A stretch of 64,000 nt of DNA, taken from Vanilla planifolia. Its lineage: Eukaryota > Streptophyta > Magnoliopsida > Asparagales > Orchidaceae. Under the pieces are notes generated by a model. That model was not told where the DNA came from, searched no databases, and was given only the letters and a program-made list of their open reading frames with translations. The stretch covers positions 20,381,275-20,445,274 of the forward strand of contig CM043869.1 in assembly GCA_023846275.1 (NCBI GenBank). Reading direction: 5' to 3'. Positions 36,532-49,884 of the stretch are shown piece after piece (within the stretch, counting starts at the first letter, position 1; every line of letters begins with the position of its first letter). Both the position numbers and the translations under genes were made by a program.

Positions 36532-39500
36532 ATGGTTTGTAAGATAGTTTTAATTGTAACTAATTTGTTGATAATAAATCTCCTTGGTACCTTGGAATGA
36601 AAGATTTTCATAAAATGTTTCTCATTTGTTCAAAATTTTTTTCCTTTTTTTGGTTATAAAATAAAGTTACTCTAAATCTCTAATTATTTATCATTTACAT
36701 CATTTTGATATGCATATATTACATTACATCAATTTATCTTATTTTTAACTTTAATACATATTTGTTCCATATTAGTTAACCTTTCGAACAAAGTCCGATC
36801 GAGATAAAATAAATGTTATTTCGCTAGACTTTACAGGCTTTTTCTAAGGAAATATTTGTGTTTATATTTCAAAATTTTTTTAAGGTTGTAGTATGTTTAC
36901 TAGACATTTAATTTGTATATTATTATACTTTCAAGAATGTTACACTCAAAATCCTTATTAACATAGAATGCCATTTTCTCATATAATTTATCACATGTTT
37001 TTAGATATTTGAGGTTGAATTTGATATATTACTAAAAAAGTATATTTCTCCTAATTTGTAAATAAAATTTATGATATATTTCACTATTATAAATATAATA
37101 ATAATTATTATTTATACTTAATGTAACTTAGTAATTCATAATAATTGAAAACTAGGTTTCATAAATACGAAACAAATGTTATTGGACTCATCACGATGAG
37201 AATTATCAAATTTAATATTAATTTAAGTTTTTTAAATATTTTTTCTTAGGTTTTGGCATTTTTTAAGATACATTTGAACTATTACTTAATTTGATAATAG
37301 AGAATTTCACACATATTCTTCTCAGTATCTTGGAGTGCTACGTTCCTATATAATTTTGCTAAATTCTTCAGGGTTTTTTGCATTGATTTGGTTATATTAT
37401 ATTATTTCAATTTATCACATTTCAAATTTAAAATACTTTTACTCAATATTAAAGTAATAATTTATTATGTTTTATATTTTTTATATTTGTAATTTACAAT
37501 AATTCCAAGTGAGGTCTAACAGATATATAAAAAATAATAGTTGGACTAGTCTAAACAAGTTGTACAAATTTAAATATTATTTTTATATATTTTTAAGTTT
37601 TTTAAGGTTTTCATGCACTTTACAAGTTATTCGATTCATACATGATGTGACGAAAAGGGATATTACATTGATCTCCTTTGTATCATGGAATAAAACTTTT
37701 CTATATAATTTTTGTCATTTCTTCAAAAAGTTTTACTTGTTTTTGCTATATTACATAATTTACTTTAGTAGTTTTTATTGTTTAATTATATTTTTAATTA
37801 ATATTAAAATATAATTTATCTTTTTATTTTGCAATAAACATCATTAGACTTGCTTTAATGAGACTTATGACATAAAATATTCATTCTTTGAAAAATAATA
37901 TTTTTAAAATTTTGACACATTTTACGAGATATTTTAATTCTTACCTATATTAATGATTAAGAATATTACAATCTACCACTTTTTTTCTATTCAAATACAA
38001 ATTTCTAATGTAATTCATCAAATTTATTCAAATATTTTTCTCTTTTTTTTGTTTAATTCTTTTATAACTAAAAATATCCTCTAGTGTCACCTTTATAATT
38101 CTTTATTAGATTATATGCATTTCTTAAATTCATAGCATTTCAACCTTAATATAAATTTACATATTATTTCCAAAAAAAATTTATTTATTTTTACTTAGTT
38201 AATTTTTTATAATTTACTATAATTCTAAATGTGGTCTAATCAAGATGTAACAAATATTATTATACTCATCTTGATGAGATCCATCAATGTAGATATTTAT
38301 TTTTATATTTTCTTAAAATACTTTTCAATAGTTTTGGCATCCTTTACAAGATATTTCAATTCATATCTTATTTTAAGATCTAACATATTTTGGTCAATCT
38401 CATTGGTATCTTGGAATTAAATGTTTCCATGCAATTTGTCTCATTTCTTCACATTTGGTTGCTTTTATTTGGATATATTATTTATGAAGCTATTATTCTC
38501 CTCACTTTACTTTGCAATATATCCACTTATTATAAAAAAAATAATTTATTATTTTTTATACTTTTTTAAATTTAGTAATTCATTGTTGTTTCAAACTAAT
38601 TCTAATTAAGATCAAATAAACATTGATAGTCTCTTTGGTACAAATCCTATTAAATTAAGTATTCATTTTTGAATTTGGCAAGCTTTAAGAGTCATTTTGA
38701 GTCATATATCAAGAAGTTCACACTCTAGCTTTTTTTATCTTGGAATGAAACTTTCCTATGTAATTTATATCATTTTTTAAAATTTATTATTTTATTGAGT
38801 TATGCTATATTACTTCAATATATCTCATTATATCATTAATGTAAATTTAAAAAAAATTTTAAAAAATAATTTGTAATTATTTTTTCTTTTTTATAATGGT
38901 GATTTGTAGTAATTCAAAAAAAGATCCAATGTAGATTAAAAAAATGTCTGTAGTCTTCCTCTCAACTAATTATGTCAAATTAAATATTCTTCTTTTATTA
39001 AATTCACATCTCATTTGACGATCAAGTATATAATACCTAATCTCTTTAGTATCCTATAATGCAACTTTCCCACATACTTTACCACTTTTCTTTATAGGTT
39101 TTCCTTTAATTTGGATATATTATATTGTTTTAATTTGTCTTATTTAAAGTTATTATATATTTACTTAATAATAAAATAATAACTATTTAAATTTTAAACT
39201 TATTTATTAGTTATAATTCATAATAATTCTAAATAAGTTTTAAACATAATAAAATAATCATTTTGGACTCATCTTGATAAGCCCTATCTAATTACATATT
39301 CATTTTTATATTTTTTTTAAAATATTTTACTTCCCAAAATTTTAGCTTTCTTTAAAATATTTTGATTTATTCCTGCGATGATCAAGAATGACATGCTCTA
39401 CCTCCTTGGTATCTTGGAATACCACTTCCATATGCAATTTATCTTAATTTTTCAAATTTTGTTATTTTGCTATATACTTTAAATCTTTTCTTGTGTAACC

Positions 39501-42500
39501 TTTATAATAATTTATTTTATTATATTGCATTGCTCCATTTTATCTTATTTTAGCTTTAATATAAATTTAATTAATATTAAAATAATAATTTATCGTTATT
39601 AAGGTCTAATTACATTGGTAATTCAATGTAATTTCAAATGAGGTTCTACTGAGACAACAAATGTCACTAGACTCATCTTGTCTAGATATACTAAATTGAT
39701 ATTTATTTTTATATTTTGTTTTGGGTTTTGGCATGTTTTATAAGGCATTTCAATTTATACCTTTACTAATGTTAATAATTTATCTCATTCTTTAATGTTT
39801 TGTTTTGATTAGATTATATTACTATTTAACTCTAATTCTCCTCTCATGCAACATTTTTAACATTTTGATTTTATTATATTACATCACTTCAATTTATCTT
39901 ATTTCATCTTCTTATATATTTACATAATGTTAAAGTAATAATTTTTTATTATTTATTTTTTGCTTATTTTGTTGAGTTGTAGTTATACAAGAAAGGTCAG
40001 ATTAAGGAAAAACAAACATTATTGGAAACATCTCGATGAGTTCTATGCAATAAATTATTTGTTTTTATATTTTTAAATATTTTATTTTGGTTGTTTTAAA
40101 AATTTTATAAAAATATTTTGATTCATATTTGATTTGATGATCAAGAATTTCACATTCAATCTTCTTAGTACCTTGGATTGCAAAGCTATATTACACTGAA
40201 TTAATTTATCTTATTTTAGCTTTGATGCATATTTGCAAGATGCTAAAAAACAATAGATTATGATTTATTCCAATTTAATTTTGTAATTTGTAGTAATTTG
40301 GGATGAGATTTGATTAAGACAAAACAAATGTCACTCGATACATCTATACCAAATCTATCTAAGTAAACATTAATTTTGATATTTTTAAATATTTTATTTG
40401 TAACATTTATCTTGCTTCATGAGATATTTTGATTCGTAATTAATTTGAAGTCACTGATTTTACTTTGATTTTGTCATATTACTATCAAACTGTAAGTCTC
40501 ATCTAGAGAAAGATTTGCATTGCTTCTATTTGGTTATGTTACACTTCATCAATTTATTTATTTCTATTTCAATTTATATCTTCCTAGTATTAAAATAGTA
40601 ATTTATTATTATTTATGCTTATTTAGTTTAATAATTTATAAAAATTCTAAATGAGATTGATCGAGACGAAAAAATATCATTGTGAATGTCTCAATGAGCT
40701 TTAAATAATTAAGTATAAATTTTTATATGTTTGAATATTTTTTTCTAAACATTTGACATGCTTTATGAGATATTCAATTTAAACTTGATTTGAAGATTAA
40801 GAAATTTATTCTTGACCTTTTAAATTACTTGGAATCCAACTTTTACATAAAACATACCTCTTTTTTTTCTAACATTTCAACTTAATTTAGTTAATTACAA
40901 CGGTAATGAAATTCTCTTGTGCGACCCTAACATCCTTTTCATTAAGTTATATTACATTCCTTCAATTTATCTCATCTTATCTTTACTATATACTTACTTA
41001 AAATAATAATAATAATAATAATAATAATATATTATTATTATTATTTATTCTTATTTAATTTGGAAAGTCATTAATTGAAATCATGGTTTTATTAAGTTGA
41101 ATCAAGCTCTATTGGTCTCATTTAGATGAATTAAAATTAAATATTCATTTTTATATATTTAAATATTTTATTTTCTAATTATTTACACACTTTGTAAGAC
41201 ATTTAGATTGGTACCATATTTTATGATTGAGGATGTTATACTTAATCTTTTTAGTATCTCGAACTACAACTTTGCGTTGTAATTTATCAAATTTCTTCAA
41301 ATTTATTGTTTTGACTTCATTTTTATATTATGTAACTCTAAATCTTAATTCATATAAATTTTACATTTCTTTGAATTAGGTAAATTACATTTCTTTTATT
41401 CATTTAATTTTTTCTTAAAAATATATTTACTTAATATTAAAATAATAATTGTTTTATTAGTTGTAGTTATTTGTTTTGGTAATTCATTATAATTCCAAAT
41501 GAGATGTGATTAAGGAGGAAAAAATTTCATTAACTTGGAATTAAATTTTTCTCATATAATTGATCTCATTCTTTTTGCAAGTTTTCAACATACTACTTAA
41601 CAAATTTAATATATAATTAATTATTATTTAAATAAAAATTTAAGTATTATTCATGATTATTTATAATATTTTGAACTATTTTGAAATAAGGAGAGATTGA
41701 GATACTAATGTCATTTGCCTAGTCTTAATAAAGTTTATTGAAAGTAAATATATTTTTTAAGTATTTTATTTTGTTTAGTTTTTACATGTAATATGAGACT
41801 TTTTTTGTATTAATTTGGTGATTAAGCATGTTACAATTGATCTAGTATCTTAAAATTTTATTTTTCTATGTAATATATCTCATTTCTTCAAAGTTGTTTT
41901 TCATTTTGTTATATTATAATGAAATACTAATTCTCCGCTCATGTGACCATTATATACTTTGATGTACTTTTAATATATCACTTTAGTTCATCTTATTTAA
42001 ATTTTTTTATATATTTATATTATAATTAAATAACAATTTATTTTTTGGACCTTTGATAATTTATTGTAATCATAAATGAGACTTGATTAAGATAAAATAA
42101 ATTCCATTAGTCTCATCTCAATGAGTACTATAAAATTAAATTTTTTTTAATATTTTTAAATGAATTAGTTTTTATCATTTTAGCATACTTTATGAGTCAT
42201 TTTGATTTATGCATAATTTAACTGTCTAAGATATTACACACTATCTTCTAAGTAACTTGTAATGCAATGTTATTGTATAATTTATTTTATTTCTTCAAAT
42301 TATTCTCCTTCATTTTGTTATATTTTTATAAAATTCTAATTATTCATACATATGGCCTTCAAATAATTTTTATTTTTTTATATTATATTTCTTCAGTATA
42401 AATTATTTTAGATTTAATATTTTTTACTTAATATTAGTAAAATAATTTATTTTTAATGCTCATTTTATTTTGTAATTTGTAATAACTCCTAATAAAGTTT

Positions 42501-45500
42501 GAGTAAGATGGAACAAACATCGTCTAATTATTCATAATGAGCACTACCTAATAAAAGTTTATTTTTATATTTTCTATCTAATTTGATGATTGATGATGTT
42601 ACACTTGATGTCCATAGTGTATTGGAATGTAGCTTTCAAGTACAATTTATCTCATTTATTCAAAATTTTTCTTTAATTTAGAAATATTACTATGGAATTT
42701 TTATTCTATTCCAATGTGGCCTTCTTCATTTTGGTTTTGCTTATTATATTTATTTAATTTATCTCATTTTAGCTTAATACATATTTACATAACATTGAAA
42801 TAATAACATATTATTATTATTAAATTTTTTCTAATTTGTAGTAATTCTAGTTGATAATGGACATATCTCACCAAGCTTTATGTAATTAAATCATTATTTC
42901 CATATTTTTAAATATTTTGTTTTCTAGGGTTTGTATGCTTGATTTGATAGTTTGATTTGTATAAGATTTGAAAATTAAGCATGGTACACACAATCTTCTT
43001 TGACATTGGAGTGCAACTTTTCTATAAAGTTTATCTCAATTTTTCAAATGTTTTTCTTTGAATTGGTTATATTGCTATGTCACTCCAAACATTCTCTCAT
43101 ATAACATTTGCATCACTTTTATTTTGTTATTTTACATTGTTTCAATATCTCTATTTTTTATTTTTAACATATCTTGAATTAATATTAAAAAAGCTTATTA
43201 TTATCTTTTCTTTTTTAATTCAAAATTTCAAAGTAATTCCAAATGATGTTAGATAGAGAGGAAACGAATGTTGTTTGGCTCATCTAATTGAATTCTATCT
43301 AATTACTTGTATTTATACATTTATATATTTTAGTTTTTATGATTTTGACTTTTTTTGAGATATGTTTAATTGTATCAAACTTGATGATCGAGGAAATTAC
43401 ATCTGATCTTAGTAGTTTGGAATGTATTTTCCTCATAAAATTTATCTCATTTTCTAAAATTTTTTTATTTTTATTTACTTGCATTACTATGAAATAATAT
43501 TTCCCCACTTCTCTCACCATTATATTGGTTTTATTTTGTTATAACATATTACTTCCATTTATCTTTTTTAAATATTATTATATATTTTCTTGCATAAAAA
43601 TAATAATTTTTTTGTTATTTATGTTTATTAACTTTTGTAATTTGTAGTAATTCCAAATACGTTTCCATCAAAATGAAATAAATAACATTATATTTATTGA
43701 CAGGCACTATCAAATAAGTTTTTAATCTTTATATTTTAAAATATTTTAGTTTTTAGAGTTCTGGCATGCTTTACAAATTTTTAGATCTATAAATAATTTG
43801 ATTATCGATAATGTTAGTCTCAATCTCCAAAACATCTTGGCATGTAGTTTTCCTGCATAATTTATATCATTACTTTAAATTATTCTCTTTGATTTGGTTT
43901 TTACTTTGAAAATCTAACTCTCGTCTCATGAGAACGTCATATCATTTTGATTTTATTGCATTACATTTTCTCAATCTTCCTCAATTTATCTTTAATATAA
44001 ATTCAGTTAATATTAAAATAATAATTTCCTTTTATTTTTCTCTCTTAATTTTTATAATTTGTAATAATTTCAAACATGGTCTGATTATGATTAAACAAAT
44101 ATAGTTGTTCTCGTCATGATGAGTACTATCCAATTAATATTTATTTTATTTTATTATATAGTTTTTTGGATTTTAACATTCTTTATAAGTGATTTTGATT
44201 CATGGCTAATTTTATGATTGGGAAAGTTACATTTGAGCTTCTCAATATCTTAATGCAAGTATCTCGTTGATTTATATCAATATTTCAAATTTTTTGCTTT
44301 GATTTTGCTTTATTACTATGTATCTTAAGTTCTCATGTCATGTGGCTATTACAATTCTTTTAATTAGTTATAATATATTTCTTTGATATATCTAATTTTA
44401 GCATTATTATATATTTTCTTAATAGTAAAATATTTTTTTATTTCTTATGTTTATTTACTTTGGTTGGACATGACTCTGTGAGCACATTTGAATGAAATCT
44501 TTATTTGTTTATATTTTTGAATATTTCTATTTTTTGAAGTTTTTACACTTTTATGAGAGATTTAGTTTTGATAAAGATTTGAATATTTGGAATTTGAAAT
44601 GTTCTCTAATTTTGTATATACTTTATGGGATATGTTAATTCATGCCAAATTTGACGATTGAAGATGCAATGCATAATCTCCTAAGTTTCTTGAAATACAA
44701 CTTTCAAAAGGAATTTATCTCTTTTCTTCATATGTGTTACTTTGATTACATTATATTACTATAAAACATTAATTACTATAATATAATAATTAATAGCTTT
44801 GATTTAATATATAATATTACTTCAAATCTTCTTCTTTTAGTTTCATATATATTTGTATAATATTAAAATAATAATTTACTATTAATTATGTTTATTTATT
44901 TTTGTGATTCATAGTAACTCCAAATGAGGTCCAGTCGAAACGAAAGAAAGATCATTGGACTCAACTTGACAAGCTTGACCCAATTATTATAGAATTTTAT
45001 AATTTAAATAGTTTATTTTCCAAGATTCCAACATGATTAATGATGATTTCAATTTGTATCAAATTTTATTATTAAGGATGTCAATGTTGATCACTAAAGT
45101 ATCTTGGAATGCATCTTTGTATGTAATTTATCTCATTTCCTTTAATTTTGTACATCGTTTCGGTTATATTATTTTGTAACACAAACTCATCATGTTTGAG
45201 CCTTTTTGCATTGGTTCTTTTACATTGCTTGAGTTTATCTCCTTTCAAATTTAATATGTGTTTATTTAATTATAACCTAGTAAGTTATCATTATTTATGT
45301 TTATTTACTTATGTAATAATTCTAAATAATTGTCAATTAAAACAAAGCAAACATCAGTGTAACATGCTAATGAGTATTATCAAATTAAATACTCATTTTC
45401 ATAGTTTTAAAATTTTTTTTTTTACTGTTTTTGCACTTTTTATGAGATTTGTTCCATTTCTGCCTAGTTTAATAATCAAAAGCAGTACACTCTGTGTTTT

Positions 45501-48500
45501 TATTACCTTGGAATGAAACCCTTTCAAAAGCTTCATCTCATTTCTTCGAAATTTTTGCTTTTATTTGGTTATATTATCATGTAACACCTAATCCCTTCTC
45601 ATGTGACTTATATATCCATTTTATTTTTTTATATTATATAATTTCAACTAATATTATTTTATCTTTTATGTTTTTAAAATTAAAAAATCATTATATATTA
45701 TTATATATGGTTATTTAGTTTTGTAATTCATAGTAATTCAATATGTGCACTAACAAGTTGAACATTTATCTCTATATATTTAAATAATTCTTTTTAAGAT
45801 TTTGGCATATTATAAGATACATTTTGCATTGTATCTAATTTAGCAATCGAAAGTATTACACTTATCTTCTCAATAACTTGAAATGTAACTTTTTCTACTA
45901 TTTATCTCATGTTTTCAATGTTTTCATTTTTATTTAATTGTATTATATTTCTCCAATTTATCTCAATTTAATTTTAACATATATTTACTTAATAATTAAA
46001 TATTAATATATTATTTATTTTTTTATAATGTTTTTTTGTGGAAGTTTTAAACAAGATTTGATGGAGACTAAAAAATTTTATTGGAATCATCTCATAGATC
46101 TATATCTAATTAAATATTATTTTTAATATTTTTTATTTTTTTGCTGACGTATTATGTTTTATAGAAAATTTAATTAATACCTGATTTGGCAATGATGAAT
46201 GTTGCACGTGATCTACTTTGTTAATTGGAATATAACTTTCTCACACAATTTATCCCTTTTCCTCAAACATTTCTCAATAATTTGGTTGTATTTCATTACT
46301 TAAATCTTTCTCATTTCAATTTTATTATATGTTCCTTAATATTAAAAATAATAATTTATTATTATTATTTATATTTATTTGTTTTTGTAATTCATTGTAA
46401 TTCTAAGCGTGATATGATTGAGATAAAACAAACATTGTAGGAAAACCATTAAAGGCATGATTCAATTAAATATTTTATTTTCAAAGGTTTTCATATTTTT
46501 TGGGATATTTTATTTTATTCTTGTGCTAACGAGTAAGATCGTTATATTTTATTTCCATAGTCTCATCGATTGTAACTTTCTTATGTAATTTAAATCATTT
46601 CTTAATTTTTTTTTCTCATGGTTTGGTTATATCAATATTTAACTCAAAATCTTCTCTCATGTGAAATTTATTTTGGTTTAATTTAGTTATATTTTCTTAC
46701 ACCAGATTATGTCCTTTTTGTTTTAATTTATATTTATATAATATTAAAAAACATTGATTTGTTTATTATTTCTTACTTCAAACACATTCTAGATTTATTA
46801 TATTTTTTACTTATTTTAAAGTACTAATTTATTATTTTTTATTATTTAACTTGGTAACTGGTAGTATTTTTGAACTAGTTCATTTGGAGATGAAAGAAAG
46901 TTTGTTGGAATTGTTGTGACAAGTTTTACCAAAATAAATACTCATTTTTTTAATATTTTTTAATGATTTTATTTTGTAAGATTTTGGTATGTTTTATCAT
47001 AAATTTTAATTTATACATGATTTCATAGTCAATGGTCCTACACCAGAGCTCCTTATTACTTTGGGATGTAAATTTGCAATAAACGTTATCTCATTTTTCT
47101 TCAATTTTGTCTCTTTTATCATATTATATCACTAAGAAACTATACGTGTGCTCTATTGTGACCACCACATCACCTTTGTTTGACTTTGTTACATTGTTTC
47201 AATTTATCACATTTTGGTATTACTATATATTTCCTTTACATTAAAAAATGCATTATTATTATTTATGAGTGTTTATCTTGTTAATTCATAGTATTCTAAA
47301 TAAGGCCCAATCAAAACAAAATAAATGTCATTGGAATTAACTTTATGAGTTCTGTCCAATTAAATATTCATTTTTATATTTTAAATATTTTATTTTCTAA
47401 GGTTTGTGCATGTTTTATGAGAAATGTTTATACGTAACTGAATCGATAATTAAGGATGTTATACTCTAGATCATCAATATCATAAAATTCAACTTTGTTG
47501 TATAATATATCTTATTTATTGAAACGTTTTTGCTATGATTTGGTTATTTTATCATGAAACAATAATTCTTTTCTTTCATGACCATTTTTTTTGTTTTGAG
47601 TTGTTCATGTCACTACAAAACTATTGTTCTCATATTGTGTGGCATTCACTTTTCTTTCATAATGATATATCAAATTACTTTAATTTATCCCATTTCAACT
47701 TTCACATTTATTTACTTATTAATAAAATAATAATTTATTATTATTTATGCATATCTAATTTCATAATTCGTAGTAATTCTAAACTAGGTTTGATGGAGAA
47801 AAAAAGCTTTATAGGACCCATTTCAATGAGTTCTATCTAATTAAAGATTATTTTTTTATTTTTAAATTGTTTATTTTCTAGGGTTTTCATATGCTTTTTG
47901 AAACTTTTGGATTTGTACCTTATTTGATTATTGATTATATTATGATTAATCTCTTTGGTATCTTGGAATGTAACTTCTTAAATATGTTATCTCATTTCTT
48001 CACATTTTTTGTTTAAATTTGCATATATTTCTACAAAAATTTAATTCCCTCAATTGTAACCTTTACATCAATTTCATTTGGTCATAATTTATAGCTTTAT
48101 TTTATCTTATTTTAGCTTTAATATTTATTGAAGCAATATTAAAATATTAATTTATATAAATTTAATCTTATTTATTTTATAAATTCTTAGTATTTCTAAA
48201 CATGGTCTAAACATGATGATATACTGGTTGTTAGACTCATCTTAATTAGCACATTCTTTTTAAATATTAATTTTAATAGTTTTAAGTATTCTAATTTCTT
48301 ATGTTTTGTCATAATTAATAAGCTATTTAAATTTGGACCATATTTCATGATAAAAAATTCTAAATTTGATCCTCTTAGTATTTTCGAATGTAATTTTTTT
48401 GTATTATTTTCCCATTTTTTTCAAAAGTTTCACATGGATTTTGTTAGATCACTACAAAGCACTAATTCTTTTATTGTGTGACTATCATATCACTTAAAAT

Positions 48501-49090
48501 TGATTATTTCACATTACTTCAATTTATTTCATTTAAAGTTTAATATTTATATAATTAATATTAAAATAATCATTTATTAATATTTATGCATATTTAATTT
48601 ACAAATGTGTAGTAATTCCAAACTAGGTCTAATTGAAAGGAAATAAACATTAAGGGACTTATCTTCACTAGCTCTATCAAATTAAATAATTATTCTTTAT
48701 ATTTTAAAATATATTTTTAATATTTTGGCTTTTTTTACAACACTTTTCTTTTTTGTATAGCATTTGATTGTGGATGTCAAAATCGATATGCTTAGTACCT
48801 TCGAATGCCAATTTCTTATACAATTTATCTAATCACTTCAAATGTTTTACTTTGATTTGATTATGTCACTATGTAATTCTAATTCTCTACTTATGTAACT
48901 ATTATATCACTTTTATTTGGTTATTTTACATTTGCTTTAATTTATCTCTTTTTTACCTTAATATATATTTACATGGTATTTCATTATCATTTTTTATTTT
49001 TTGGGAGATTTTACATTAGAAATTAGTAAAAATTCTAAACGAGAGTTGATGGAAATAAACATCATTAGATTCGCCTCGACGAATATTTTA
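36532..49090 (+). repeat. AT-rich ~390-bp tandem satellite, array 2
   Basis: The same satellite in the same orientation, with the 'GATTTGATGATTGAGGATGT' landmark or its decayed forms near 36560, 36925, 37298, 37645, 37955, 38370, 38705, 39015, 39375, 40135, 40790, 41220, 41815, 42220, 42585, 42965, 43380, 43800, 44210, 44655, 45065, 45470, 45840, 46185, 46530, 47020, 47440, 47920, 48340 and 48765. Mean spacing is about 380 bp. Open frames of 60-120 codons within monomers fall at different phases in different copies and are not genes. Confidence 0.86.
40999..41046. repeat. (AAT)n/(ATT)n inverted microsatellite
   Basis: About ten AAT triplets run directly into about five ATT triplets, forming a near-perfect inverted repeat. 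Every satellite monomer carries a short AATAATTTATTATTATT palindrome at this position, so this is an expansion of a pre-existing monomer feature. Confidence 0.9.
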
Positions 49091-49884
49091 AGATCTTTTT
49101 ATGTCATTTGGAAAAAGCTTTTGAAATAGGTTTATGCTCACTTCCTAAAAGCGATAATAAAATTTTTTCGATAATTACAGAACAATTTTACATGAAATAA
49201 CTAATGAATATGAATCAATCTTTGAAATCTCAACAAAGCACAACTCAATGGTCTACTGGCATAAATTATATTGACAAAAATTATGACTTCTCCTTCTCAA
49301 ATCATCAAAGTTTTTAGCTAAGCCTTACACTCTTATTCCTTCAAATTCTAAGTTTTCTTCTTCGATTTAAGCTCATTTTGCCTTGTTCTAGTAATCAATA
49401 AGTATAAGAAGTTAAACAAAGTTATTAAATATTTTCTATCTTGTTTTATTCTTCTTTTTCTTTCGTGTTCCCTATCATTTGCAAAAGCCAAAGTTTAGTT
49501 AAATTTATTAAAAAAATTGAGATGGGATTGAGCTCACAAAATCATAGGTTTTAGTTGAATCTATAAAAGCTGATATTTTTGGAGGTGAACTATATAAGAA
49601 AAAAACCTTAAGGTGTACAAGTTGTAACTTTCTATTATTGTTGTTTTTCTAGACCTTAATTGGGTGGACATAGATTATAATTTGAAATAAACCACCTAAA
49701 AATTATGGTGTCATATTTTAATTTTTATCTTTAATTTTTCTCATATTAAAATTAATATATACATATAATCAAGGTACATAAAATTATTTTTAAGAAATAC
49801 ATATATTCAAAAATAATAAAAAATACTTTTAAGACTAATATTCACTCGCTTCTTATGAGTTTTGCACACTAAGTTTTACTTCAA
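49091..49884. other. Non-satellite interruption of the array
   Basis: About 790 bp without satellite landmarks. The array breaks after the 'CATCATTAGATTCGCCTCG' word. It resumes at about 49885 in a phase some 60-70 bp earlier, so a short monomer segment is present on both sides. No open frame of note, terminal repeats or RNA gene was seen. Confidence 0.55.

Noticed and set aside
30148..36611. Dozens of overlapping frames rich in His/Thr/Met or Cys/Val/Met in the CA block, resembling cysteine-rich or histidine-rich proteins
   Set aside because: They are composition effects of CA/TG repeats, open in multiple phases on both strands at once, with no conserved start or domain.
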